From contig NC_134415.1 in NCBI RefSeq assembly GCF_030867145.1, positions 5,868,417 through 5,932,416 of the forward strand: a DNA stretch of 64,000 nt. Direction: 5' to 3'. The position numbers and the translations under genes are program-made. The stretch is from Opisthocomus hoazin (lineage: Eukaryota; Chordata; Aves; Opisthocomiformes; Opisthocomidae). Numbering within the stretch: the stretch's first letter is position 1; every line of letters starts with the position of its first letter. The notes beneath the pieces are model-generated. The model worked only from the letters and a program-made list of their open reading frames with translations. It made no database searches and was not told the DNA's origin. Of the stretch, positions 36,814 to 64,000 are shown in pieces.

Positions 36814-38908
36814 TGGTGCTAGATACAAGCATTAAATGAAATAGTGTAGGCCAACAGACTCATTAAAAGGCAAGACAGAGGCTTTAATAAGACATCAACA
36901 TCTTTTAAAGGTCTGACCAGCTAAAGCTCCACATCCAATAAATCCTAGGATCCAGGATTATTTAATGTAAAACTCCAAGCCATCTTGCTTTGGTAAAGTA
37001 AGAATTTTACACAAAAAACAAACATAATTTAACCTATTTATCACTTACAGTTTAGTTGAGCTCATTTGGTTTGCTCCATGAACTATAACGCTGAAGCTTG
37101 ACATCTCCTCCAGGGCTGCTACTGGCATGGTGTTTCTTTCCAGAGCTAAAACACCCTCAGTGGGGAAGCAGCGAGCTACATAGCTGGCACTGGTGAGAGC
37201 TCGTGCTTCCGACAGTATTTCCCTCGGGAGTTGCCATTTGAGAAAGTTTCTTTTTTGAAATGTCAGCAAGATAGATAGATATACAGCATAAAAGGTTGCA
37301 ATACTACAAAACATGCACATTAACCAGGTTAATGTGTATACAGGAAGAGCAGACATTAAAAAAACACAGTAAAAACACACCAAAACTCGTTACGACAACA
37401 CTATTCTGTCCTCCCAGATAGGAAGGCAGCAGCTTCAGCCAGCTGGTTATAGAAAGACCAGAAGTGTGCTTCCTGCTGCTTATCCACAGACACTGTACCA
37501 GAACGACCGCAGACCCAGGTACAGCAGAGACCAGTCTTGCATGCGGAGGGAGAAGGGCAGGAGGCAGCATAAGGAAACCCCTGCCAAGCCCCTGCAGCTC
37601 CTGTTCAAAAGCAACAGGACTAACCCAACAGCCCCCTGCTGCCTTCAGCTGCTGCTGCAGTAACGGAAAGCAGTTGTGATCCACAGCCAACACCACCTCA
37701 ACCACAGTCACCATGACATGAGAGAGACCTTCAGGTTTCCTCAAGCTGTGTCCCAGCTGCTCAGCGTGCACTCCTATCAGTATGCCCAGAAACCCAGTTA
37801 GAGTGCGGTAAGGGGGTAACAGGCTCCCCAAGAGTTCACCTTTCCCCAGCGTTCCAGAACGGAGTTTCAGAACCAACACCCTCCCCAGCTCTGGCAGAAA
37901 TACAACGCATCCCAGTTAATAACGTGCCATTTGGACTGGTGGAGGGGACAACTGCATCCAACACTGACTTCAGAGGACCTGCTTTTCGTAATTACTTCCG
38001 TTTCTGAGTATTGGAAGCCAAAATAAATTCAGTGAGGACTAAGACAGGTAAGTTTCTTTGGAGTTCTTTGATGTTCTTGTAAATGCACAGCTAAGCTGCC
38101 TCAAAAATACTTTACACTCTTACCAGGAAGAGAACACTCCTTGGGAACAACTGTTCTCAGCTACCTAACAAATCCAATCCCAACTATAAAAAGATACCTA
38201 GGAGAGAGAGACAACATCAAGGCCTTTGGACTCCACAGCCTTTTTAAAACTAAACCTAGCCTTTTCAAGTACAAGGCAAACTTAATTCCCTTTAATTCAG
38301 AGAGACCCAAGGTGTGTAGTTCTCAGATAAGCCTCCATTTGAACCAAAAATGCCAGGACAAAGGGAATAGTTTTAAAGACAGTTCCAATTCCATGGAATA
38401 TGGTACACCTCTGTGTAGCATTCCTGGCTTCGCTCTCGTGCTCTAACTGCCCTCTAAATTACAGCATCAGTTTTCTGGTTTAGTTTTTAAACATACATTT
38501 GACAATAACCGTTAAATAGAAAAGACTCGCGTATAGAAAATAATAAGGCATGTTTGACCTTGGACTTTCAGTACTGGGCTCTGATGATATTTTGTGTTAG
38601 TCTGCACTTCCAAGGAGACTTCCCATTTCCAGTTACACAAGTAACTAAGTAAAAACGTCACTAGTGATTTCTGTCAGGGCAAGTGGAATTGTGCCCCTGA
38701 GCTGGATGAATTCAGCTCCCTCCAGAAACACCAGCTTAGCTCTGCAGCTCCTTCTCTGGCAAACCCAAAGGCACAGCGCTCTCGCCTGAGCAGCTGTCAC
38801 GGCACTGGAAAAGTGATATGCAAGACTGGCGGTTCGGTCCTCCCTCCCGCACCCTCTGCAAGCCTCTTCTGTCTCCAGCTGAGGAATGAGGACAGGATTC
38901 CTCATCTC

Positions 38909-38914
38909 TTTATT
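38909..38914 (-). terminator. RAB4A: Candidate proximal poly(A) signal of RAB4A
   Basis: AATAAA on the minus strand about 2.7 kb after the RAB4A stop. It is an alternative end to the distal signal; sequence alone does not decide between them. Confidence 0.35.
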
Positions 38915-41585
38915 GTGGGGAAGAGGGATGGGACAAAAGAGGGCAGGAAAGAAACTCTGAACTGTGTGTTTTAACATAAGGAAAAAAAATAAATCTCAGC
39001 ACCAAGGCTGAAATTCCCCTTGAGTTTCACAGGAAGAAAGCACTACAGCAGTAGCAGGCTGGGCTCTTTCCTTCCATCACACAAGTCTCCCGGGGGCAAT
39101 GCGGACAGCATTACATACAGTGCATCACATGAAGTTCAAAAGGTAGAGCCCCAGCAAAACAGACTGTAAGTTCCTACTTTTAAAGTCTAATTTTAAAATT
39201 CAAGTTCTTTACTTTATGAATGTTTGAGAAAAAGAAATTAGTATGTTAAGTCTCACACATGCAGGATACTTTGGAACCCGCCATTTGGGTTCGGTTTGTA
39301 CCTCGCCAGCTACGCTTCCACAGAGACCGTATTTCCGCGGCTGATTGCGCTGTCTGTGGCAAGAGGCTGGGAGAACTCCTGCTGCGAGTATTCTCCGTAA
39401 GCCCGTGCCCCACCTTAGAGTTGCAACACCCACAGAAGATGCGCAGTTCTGTTCACATATACGTTCCACCTTCATTGTGCCAGTGCTATACAGTACATCA
39501 GGACCAAGAAAAACATCCAAGTCAGTCAACAGCCACTTTTTGAGACTTCAAAGTATTTTTTCTAAACTTTGGAAGTTTGGTAAGAGAGCTTCAGAAGTTA
39601 CTTAAGAACTGTGGTAAAATAGGATATGTGAACATCAATAAAAATTACTTTTCCAACTTGACCTAAGTATGGGTCCTAACCACACGTTGAGAACCAGTCC
39701 CGTGAACAGCTTGTTAGAACATCACAAACCAAGTAGGAAAAAAATAAGACAACCAGCCCTGACAGCGCCAGTGGTTTTATAATTCGTGTCATAAATATAA
39801 ACTATTGTGCAACAAACAAACATGACAAAGCCTACCTCAGTTAAATTTGTTTATATGATAAAAAAATAAAATATTAAACTGCTTGTAGTGCAACATTCGA
39901 TCAGCATATGTAAGTATACCGTGCTTTGTAAATTTACCGTTACATTATTTACAGTATATAGCAATGCTTTTAAACAAGAGGTGAAAGGACAAAAACAGCT
40001 AAAGGAAAATGTTTACGTACAGGTTTGAGTCTTAATATTGTCCACCGGGTTACCAAGTTTGCTTTGCAGCTTTGTGTGCCGTGTGAACGTTCCTGCCCCA
40101 CACCACACCCTTCTGTCAGCAGTGGTCTGCTCTGTTTGCAGAGGGCGGGAAGATGTTTTTAAAAACTGCATAGCCTTCACGCTTTGTCTGTTTCTTCAAA
40201 CACCGTTTGCAAGGACAGCTGTAAAATACACAAGAACTCCATCAATTTTCTACCTCTGATCAATCTCTCAGCTCCTGAGATAAGATCAATAACTACTCAC
40301 TCCTGCAGAGCCATACCAAAGCTGAGCTCAATTAATGCCCCTTTCCAGCAGCCTCTCAGTTGAAGGATGATTTTATGGGAGGAAAATAAGGGAGGAAAGC
40401 AGTTCAAGGATTCCTATCCGTTATTTGAAATTCTAAGCTTTAATTGGGAGCTAAGCTCCCAGAATACGGAACAAAATACGAGAATGCAGACTTGTGTGCT
40501 GCCTTACTGAACGTTCTGTAAGGCCTCTGCTGGTCTGCACAGCCCAAGCCGATACAAAATGAACACAGCAAAAATGACGCAGGAACTATGCCTGCAGTAC
40601 TTGTTTAATTTGGTATCACTGTCCTCCTGTGAGAGAAATAAGGATTAATTATATCAGAATAATTAACCACACAGCAATTCCTTAATGAGCCTCGCTGAGC
40701 GAGGGAGAAAGGACTGTCCCGACAGCCACTTAGGTACTGCTAGGAGGGAAGCAGAATCCATGCATACTGAGAGGTGCCTTAAGGACAATGGTTTACAAGA
40801 AAGACCAACCACCGAGCTGTTCCCAGGAGCGGGCTGTGCGACTTTTAGGTCGCTTCCCCCTCGAAGGATATTTCTGGAAGACTTGCAGAAGACTGCACAC
40901 CCGTTCCATAGGCCGCACCAGTCCTGGAAGAGCTGCGTTAGCCAACAACACTGCTTAAGCAGCAAATACTACTGCTCTTACTGACATTTCTGCTCATAGC
41001 AGACAGGAATCAGAACCCCTTTGGACCGGTTTTAGGCAGGGGGGGGGGAAAAAAGTCAGTGCAAGTTTGACATCCAGTATTACCTTTAATTTTCAAGTCT
41101 CAGTTTTTAAACTTTGTATTTCAGAAAAGCCTGTATAATAGCTTTGGGCAAGATACTGCACTACACGTTTTGTGCGTTCTCATTTCTAGTAACAGTTGTC
41201 CATGAGACAACAGAAATGATTCACCTTCTTTACAGCGCATTAGGTAACTATTAGGGCTATAATGTGTTTCAAGAACACAGAATTTTAAAATGTTTTCCAC
41301 AGCATTACTCTGAGTAAGCAAAGATCTATAAATACTTCAGTAAGAGCACTAGTCTTGCTTTAGTGGGCAGACGTTAGAAGAAAAATCAAAAGTATATTAA
41401 AAAAACCCATTCAATTTTGCATTATTTCACTACACTCTATACTACTTTACAGGCTAACTGCGAAAAAGCCAAGCACTCGATACAGCACATTTACAAAATA
41501 CGGTAATTTACCCCACACCCTGAGACTTTTCTAACCTTACCTTCCGTATCTGAAGTGAGTATTTGGGATTTTGTGTTTTGTTTCT

Positions 41586-57093
<15,508 letters not shown>

Positions 57094-57330
57094 TCCGGGA
57101 GCGGCGCGATGCCCCGCGTCCTCGTCGTCGTCCTCCTCCTCCTGCCCTGCCCTGCCCGGCGCTGACCGGCAGAGGCTCGCGGCCCGGGCCGGGCGGAAGC
57201 GCGCAACCCACCGGCGCCCCGCCCCGGCTCGGCCCCGCCAGCGGCCCCTGCGCATGCGCGCCCCGCCCGCCCCGCCCTCCGCCGGGGGCGGAGCCTGCTG
57301 CTGCCGGTCTCTGAGGGGAATGGTGTGAGG
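57094..57330 (-). promoter_or_regulatory. RAB4A: CpG-island promoter of RAB4A with NRF1 and GC-box sites
   Basis: CG-dense sequence lies directly upstream of the RAB4A start. The palindrome GCGCATGCGC at 57250-57259 is a consensus NRF1 site, about 160 bp upstream of the ATG. Runs of CCCGCCC (Sp1-type boxes) lie at 57260-57276 and a GGGGCGGAGC box near 57287. No TATA box is seen. Constitutive expression is the likely consequence. Confidence 0.7.
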
Positions 57331-57732
57331 CGGGTGGCAGTTGCTTTTCTTGCCTCCAGGCGAGGCAGATTGCTGAATAAACTTCCCGAGAGCAACAGCG
57401 CTTGGTTTATATTGTTCTTTCTTCGATGTTTTACGGACTCCCCCTGGTTAGTCTGGCAGCAAGGGGCCCTGAGACTGCGCCGCAACAGCCTGTCCATCTT
57501 CTCCCTCCCCAAGCCATACTTCCTCCATGTTCTCCCCTCCGCCAGTCCCTTTAAAAATTTCTCTTATTTCAGGCTTTTAAATCTTGTTGTTCGCATCTTC
57601 CCATTCTTTCAGCTTTGCCATCGTCTTCCCAAGCTGTAGGAGAAACTGCCTCTGCCCATCCCAGCCACCCCCTGCAGCTGTGAAGTTCCAGTCTCTCACT
57701 GGTGAAGCAATAATCTGACACCATCTGGAGTC
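57331..57732. other. Sequence flanking the RAB4A CpG island, no gene seen
   Basis: An open frame of 104 codons runs on + (57325-57639) away from the RAB4A promoter, so a divergent noncoding transcript is possible. No protein motif is present. Confidence 0.35.
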
Positions 57733-58249
57733 CTGTGTCCAGTGCTGGGCTCCCCAGTTCAAGAAAGTTGAGGAGCTACTGGAGAGAGTCCAGCGGAGGG
57801 CTACGAGGATGATGAGGGGACTGGAGCATCTCTCCTGTGAGGAAAGGCTGAGGGAGCTGGGCTTGTTCAGCCTGGAGAAGAGAAGGCTGAGAGGGGACCT
57901 TAGAAATGCCTGTAAATATCTTAAGGGTGGGGGTCAGGAGGACGGGGCCAGACTCTTTTCAGTGGTGCCCAGCGACAGGACAAGGGGCAATGGGCACAAA
58001 ATGAAGCAGAGGAAGTTCCGTCTGAACACGAGGAAGAACTTCTTCCCTCTGAGGGTGACGGAGCCCTGGACCAGGCTGCCCAGAGAGGTCGTGGAGTCTC
58101 CTTCTCTGGAGATATTCAAGCCCTGCCTGGCTGCGGTCCTGTGCAGCCTGCTCTGGGTGACCCTGCTTCGGTTGTTGGCTTTTCGGGGGCTTGGACTAGA
58201 CGACCCCCAGAAGTCCCTTCCAACCCCAAACATTCTGTGATTCTGTGAT
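57733..58249 (+). mobile_element. CR1 LINE, 5'-truncated, upstream of RAB4A
   Basis: ORF2 C-terminal part ([19 protein letters not shown] ... LLWVTLLR) with the intact 3' tail ending TTCTGTGATTCTGTGAT. It lies about 440 bp beyond the RAB4A CpG island. Confidence 0.93.
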
Positions 58250-58408
58250 ACACGTCAGGCCAGCACCAAGAACCCCTCAGAATCCCCTGATGATTCTTGA
58301 TGTTGTGGATACATACAGAAAAAGAAACTTGCTACGGTTTTCAGAGAACCAACTACCTCACAGTAATTAGAGGTTGTTTACACAGGTTCCCAAAGTTATC
58401 CTTAGGTT

Positions 58409-58814
58409 GCTGGTTTGGGCTTGATGGTCTTAGAGGTCTTTTCCAACCTTAATCATAGAATCATAGAATCTTAGGTTGGAGAAGACCTCTAACATCATCA
58501 AGTCCAGCGATCCACCCAACACCACCATGCCTACTAAACCATGTCCCAAAGTGCCACATCCACACAATTTTTGAACCCCTCCAGGGATGGGGACTCCACC
58601 ACTGCCCTGGGCAGCCTGTTCCAGTGCCTGACCACTCTTGAAATAAAGACATTTTTCCTATTATCCAATCTAAACCTCCCCTGACACATCTTGAGGCCAT
58701 TGCCTCTCGTCCTATCGCTAGTTACTTGGGAGAAGAGACCAACACCTGCCTCACTACACCCTCCTTTCAGGGAGCTGTAGAGAGCGGTAAGGTCCCCCAA
58801 TGATTCTATGATCA
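58409..58814. mobile_element. Nested CR1 pair: a minus-strand CR1 inserted in a plus-strand CR1 tail
   Basis: A + strand CR1 3' tail runs from about 58409 to CCAACCTTAA at 58452 and resumes at about 58799 as AATGATTCTATGATC. Between them lies a minus-strand CR1 of about 345 bp. Its terminal repeat (CATAGAATCATAGAATC) starts at 58454 and its ORF2 remnant ([22 protein letters not shown]) follows. The two host halves join into a normal CR1 end, so the minus copy is the later event. Confidence 0.82.
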
Positions 58815-61800
58815 CAGACCCGATGCACAGAGGATATCGAGGTCTAAAATGTCGCACATGACCATATCCCCGGGGTACCTGCTCTCCAGAACACTGGGTG
58901 AAGCTGGAGTGCCTTCACGCGAGCTGTGTCCTCGTGTGTCATGGACCAGAACGTTGGGGCTGAAAGCTGCCCCCCGAAAAGGTACATTTTGAGGCTGAGG
59001 TTGGGCCTTAGAGACGTTTGGCCTAATGTCACTGAATCTCTGATAGATGTTGGTTATTTTTGTTCAAAAAAAACCCCACAAAAAAAACCCCACCCAAAAG
59101 TTTTAACAGAAAAATCCCCAAAGATTGGTGAACACGGAAGTAGACAAATTTTACCAGATTATTAAAAATATGGCATGTTATGTAAATATGAGAACAGATT
59201 TAGACATCTTGCACTGTATAAACAGTACGTTAGGCTAAGAGACAAATCAGTCTTTTCAGATCTTTTTACTATGGGCATCTTGCAGGATGGGCTTGCCTGG
59301 ATGGAGGTTATATTTGATAAATATGTCTGTGCTAATACCACACTGCTCTGCCTCCAACCACTCACAATTAATTTACATGCACATGCCAATAAAATACATT
59401 AAAACTGTAAAGCTTTCTATAAAAGCTATTAGTAGTACTGGAGAGGAAGGTGGAGGTTGGAAGAGTGGTAAAGCAAGGAGAGGAGAACATGAGAGATTAA
59501 TTGGGTTGGATGTTTCAGTATTTTTGCTTTATCAAGGAAATTAGGACAAAGGGTAAAATTCAGAAATAATGAAGAAAGATTGCACTAGGTTAGAAAGTAC
59601 ATAGCCAATGCCTCAGTAATTTGAAAATATAGGGTACTGTACGTTAGTAAGATCATTCGTTCTGAGTAATCGAAAAATAAATAGTTAGAACTGACCTCTT
59701 TGCTGTCCACCTTGAGTATGAGGGTGAAGAAAACCAAAAACCAAATGTTTAATTCATCTTCTGATTTATGGCTTCTGTTGTTTACACCTGTTGAAACTTC
59801 TGGGTCATGTAAAAAGAGATATATTATGTCAAAATCTATCCACAGATCAGGCATTTGAATACTATCATTTGTTCCCCGCATTAGTTTCACCACAATTATT
59901 GTGCCTATAATTGGTCGTGGTTATGAAATTGCTGCCCAGACAGTCATTTTAAGGTCGCTCTAAAAATGCTAATCTAATTTTTTACTAGCTTTTACTAACC
60001 AGTGTACCGTAATGTTAGTGTCTGACACCATGGGAATGGAAGAGGAGCCACCAGATCTCCTCAGAGCCAGACTCCAGACGGGGCATTCTGTGAGAGCTTT
60101 CTTCCAGAATGAGATAACTTGACTGCTAGGAGTTTGCAGGTTTGGACACGGCTTTTAATGACCTAGCAAGTGGCCAGATCCTTCTCTTTCCCTTTGCCAT
60201 GTTGTAGGAGAACAAGTTCCAGCCTGGACCTGAAGCTGGGACGTGTTCTGGATCGCCTTTGCTGTGGGCTCCCGGCTGGATGGGTGGTCATTGGAGTGGG
60301 TACTGGGACATGTCGTGCTTTGCTCTGAAGGTGGCACTGCGAACCCACCTCTGAAGGGCACTCCACCAGCCTGGCACCGCATGTGTGCTTCTCCACCAGT
60401 TATGGCTGGGTGGCATGCCATCCTGTCCCAGAGGCTTGGGCAAAATGGGGAAGAATGTGTTCTGCAGCTCTTCCCTGTTCCTTGGGTGCTGAATACAGAA
60501 AGCAGCCCAGTGTCTACGGAAGCTGCGGGCTTCAGCTCGATTTGGAGCAGCAATGAATTTGGCTCCAACAACCCAAATGAAATCTGAAGATACGTGATTG
60601 ATGCTCTGATGGTCTGAGATGTCTGTGACCTCCCTTGTAGACAGGATCGTCGGCCAGCTGACTTAATCTGAAAACAACCAACATCATCTGAACGCTCTCA
60701 TCTTCAGCCTCCACAGAAGCTGGCGTCAACCTATGAACATGGTTGTCACTTAATGTCATTGCAGTTATGCATGGAAATTTATGGGTTGGATGCTTCCAAA
60801 ATCACGGGCTCATCCCTCAGCTGCAAGCCTAGAGTGACAGGAGCTGGTGAAGAAGGTGACTGCAAAGGTACATTGGTGCTGTAATTGAACTGCTTTGTCT
60901 TTCCCCATGGTGAGCTTTTCCAGGAATAAATGTGAAGCCCACAAGCTATGCTACTGCACTGGCAGCTGGTGATGGCTGGAGTCCAACATGCTGTATGCTA
61001 GCTGTCTGCTTTTTAGTTTTTTCATGCTCTCTTCACCAGTAGTAGCAAGAAGGCAACCACACTGTGCAACCTGGTATTCCTAAAGAATCACCAGAAGCTG
61101 GGATAAGCTCATTTTAGGATAGCTATAATGCAGAAGTACAAATCTGCCCTGATGTGGGATGGAGTACCATCTCTTTTTGTGCTGCAGAGTCCTGTGTAGT
61201 ATTTTTAGGCATTTTGTCCAGGGAAACATATTCATGCACTTTTACTGGCATAAAGGTATATAGAAGCCCTATATTTAAAAAAGAAATACACAAAATAGAA
61301 AAAAAAATTATTAAAGGAAATCCAACTATAGGCCATAGCTTTTGAAAACAGTGCTTGAATTTTGCAAGAATTATGTAAATGGAGTGAAGGGGCCTAAATA
61401 ATTATTTCAGCATGGCAAGAGAGGCACGGGAAAATGGAGACGACAGAAATTTGGGACGTTATAAAAGTACATTACCCATTGCCAGTGTCTAGAACACAGG
61501 CAGGTTTGTGTGAGACCTGTGTTTTGTGAAGTTAGCCTCTTGGTGTCACCCATCAGCTGCTCTGTTGGGGAAGCAGTGATAGTGGGATGTAATTGGCTGC
61601 GTTTGTTCACTTTTTACAATAGGGAATGGCTGAGGAATTTGATATTTTTAATACCACGTACTAGAACTAGAAGATTTCTTAATAGATTACTCAGGGTTGC
61701 TTGAGGCCACGTGAGTTTTCCCCCTTTCAAGCTCAGAGCGGTTCTCCCTGCTCAGGAGACCTCACATATAATGAAAAGGTTGCTCGTTTGGGTCCTGTTG

Positions 61801-64000
61801 CTCAAGCGAATACCCCTGAAGATGCGGTATGGCAGTCTTGATTCAGTTCTGCCTCTTTAGTTGCTTTGAATGTGGCACCAGGAAGCAATCAAGGCTGGCT
61901 TTGGACACGGGTGTGAACCTGTGTGGTTCACCTCGATGGCTCAGCAAGTGGTGCCACTGCCCAGGTCAGCGTGTGAGCTGCATGCTTGAGGAGGAATTTG
62001 TCTTGTCACGTCCCGCGTTACGGATAACCAGATGGTGGATGCATGATCTCATGCTCCCAAGGTCCTTGTCTCCCAGCTGGCAGAAGCAGGGACCTGTCCA
62101 GAACATACCGTGATGCCCGTGCCTTGCAGTGGTGGGGTTTCGAGTGGCAGTGCAGCTGGCCCTGGCCCATGGAAGTACTCCTATGTCCCTTGTTCAGGTG
62201 TAGCCTAAACACACACTGGTTCTCTGGGCATCGTCCCTGTCCGTGCAGAATGAGAGGCACCTCCGCAGAGGGCTTCAGCCCAGGGATCATTGTTGTCCGT
62301 CTGAGGAAAGAATGGATCACCTTCTCTCCACTGGCTCAGTCACAGAGGGAGCCCAACGCAGACTTCGAAAAAATAACTTTCAGATACCTAAAATTAGGAC
62401 CCTGGGGGGTCCGGCTTCATCTTCCTTTCTCCAAGCCTTGTTTGTGCAGATGGAGAAGGGACAGGGGTGAGGCACCAGGCTGGTGGGGAAAACCACTGAG
62501 TCTCCTGTGCTCTTTGGCCATCCCCTGCCTTCCTGCCTCCCCCGCGAGCCACCGCTGCAGCTGCCAGCGTACTGACAGCAGGCTCTGCTTGCAGCTGCCT
62601 TTGGAACCAGCCAGGAGGTGTGTGTGGTCGGCTGGTGGTACATAATTTTGCAGCTTCTAGGCCTGTTACTGGCAGGAATTATAATGGGCAACCTTTTGTT
62701 CAGGTTTGGCAAGTAAAGTCAAATTTTAACATGCTTGTCTTCTGCTCTGAACTGTTACGTACCTTCAAACATGCAGCCTGTCGTGACATCCTTGCCTTTG
62801 GAAGCTGCTTTCATGAAGTAACCAAAATAGGCTGTGAAGCTCCTGGAATATGTTTGTTTTGTTGGGTGCACAGATGCCATTAAAGGGAGACCTGGTGGGA
62901 CTCATGCTGGCAGTGCTAAGGTGTGCTGAGCGGAGAGAGGTCCCTGACCGGCACAAGAGTCCTCTGGTCATGAGGTGCCGTGGTTTTCAGCCCCAGCGCT
63001 GGTAAAATAAGCTGCCACTGCGTGTAACACTTTCCCAGTATTGCTCTCCCTCCTGAACGTGGTGATATTCTGCAGCCATGAAAGCTGGGACAGGCCAGCT
63101 TTCGTATAAAGAGGCCAAAGAAGGGCACGCTGCACATCTGTCACAGCTGGAAGGAGAGCTCAGCACCTGGGAGAGGCCTGGGAGAAGAGAAGGCAGCCAT
63201 GCGTGAGGGGGTGTCCCTAGGGCTGAAATCTTGCTGTGGCTTTGCATGAGCCTGGAGATGTGACCTGTGCCAAGATGGTTTGAGAAGGCTGCTCTGCAGT
63301 GCAGTGTTAAGCCTTTCACTGCTAAACAGGTGCTGAATTGTTCTGCAGCCACAGAATATTTCTGTCTTAAAAGCTGCAAGATTAGCATTTTTCAACTTGC
63401 AATCATATACTCGTGAAGCATTCCACAAAAGAAAATTTCTTAGTAACTGATCACCTATTAAAGGATCAGACTTTGGATTATTTTTTTTTTTTAGACACAC
63501 ATAAAATTCAGAACATCTAATGTCCAAAGCCGCTTTTTTATACACAGTATTTTTGGTAAAAAAGCCAAAGAATTCACCTTGCATTTGCTGGGACAGAGGT
63601 GACAGAGCTGCCCATGTGGATGAGTTGTGCAAGCTCCCTTGTGCTGCAAAGAGCAACGCTAGACATGTTCAGGGGTGTCTGAAGGAAGAGCCTGTGCCTA
63701 AATATTGCAATATCTGTGTAGTGAGTGAATCTCAGCTCCCAAAATGCAATTCCATTTCTGGCCACGCACATCACTTTTCACGGCTGTGTTTCTGCCTGGT
63801 TCGCCTTCACTTGTAGATAACCTAGCCTTGTAGCTATTCTTTTCCATAGTATTTTTTGGAAAAGAAAAGTTTGAGAATACTTGTGGTCTATGAAGAAGCT
63901 TCCTTCCTTTCTTCTTTTTTCTTTAAATTAGATCATCAAACTGACACGCTGATTGAAATGAATGAGCACGGATTTCTATCCAGCCTACGGTGCTAACGAC
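58815..64000. other. Intergenic sequence, no gene seen
   Basis: No conserved exon, RNA gene or clear repeat. The longest open frame (200 codons, + at 62043-62645) is rich in Cys, Trp, Arg and Pro and has no family motif. Confidence 0.45.

Larger units (their letters stand above)
36790..41585 (-). other. RAB4A: RAB4A 3' untranslated region (extent uncertain)
   Basis: There is no other conserved exon between the RAB4A stop and the end of CCSAP. On the minus strand AATAAA occurs at 38914-38909 and 36813-36808, and weaker ATTAAA signals occur near 40440, 36966 and 36888. The UTR may end at either AATAAA. Several ORFs of about 100 codons on both strands here (for example near 39.2-39.6 kb) show no family motif. 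Confidence 0.5.

Noticed and set aside
39209-39605. Open frames of about 86-106 codons on both strands in the RAB4A 3' region, considered as a counterpart of human SPHAR
   Set aside because: I see no recognisable similarity and cannot verify the SPHAR sequence; they are more likely 3' UTR.
57325-57639. A 104-codon frame pointing away from the RAB4A promoter
   Set aside because: No motif or splice support; a divergent noncoding transcript is possible but is not a coding call.
62043-62645. A 200-codon plus-strand frame
   Set aside because: Rich in Cys, Trp, Arg and Pro without any family motif; no promoter or splice context supports it.

Overview
The window comes from a vertebrate nuclear genome and is almost certainly avian. 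The evidence is 15 truncated CR1 LINE copies (several with the typical short tandem 3' ends), compact introns, two GC-rich CpG-island promoters, and two conserved vertebrate genes with canonical GT-AG introns. The species cannot be named from the sequence alone.

Layout. Positions 1-20.3 kb form a GC-rich, gene-poor flank with CR1 fragments and two very long pyrimidine microsatellites (826-1283 and 9787-10610). No conserved exon was found there. A CpG island at about 20.34-21.55 kb holds the start of CCSAP (centriole, cilia and spindle-associated protein) on the + strand. CCSAP has three coding exons (20909-21182, 29539-29822, 31645-31818), encodes 243 residues, and has a long 3' UTR reaching a poly(A) signal at 35697. 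RAB4A lies on the opposite strand and converges on it. Its seven coding exons run from 57093 down to 41586 and encode a complete 218-residue Rab4 GTPase with all nucleotide-binding motifs and a C-terminal CGC prenylation site. Its promoter is a second CpG island at about 56.9-57.3 kb with a palindromic NRF1-type site. The rest, 57.3-64 kb, has two CR1 loci, one of them a nested insertion, and no recognisable gene.

From memory, CCSAP and RAB4A are also convergent neighbours on human chromosome 1q42, with ACTA1 beyond CCSAP and RHOU beyond RAB4A. The window fits conserved synteny; neither outer neighbour is inside it.

The genes are not an operon. CCSAP is a microtubule, centriole and cilium protein. 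RAB4A is an early and recycling endosome GTPase. Each has its own promoter. I found no convincing novel multi-gene system. The observations most worth a second look are a one-base frameshift shared by two CR1 copies, the CR1-in-CR1 insertion at 58.4-58.8 kb, the G-run repeat just inside RAB4A intron 1, the competing splice donors of CCSAP exon 1 (one predicts a premature stop), the short motif repeated at both ends of CCSAP, and the duplicated CCSAP promoter block.
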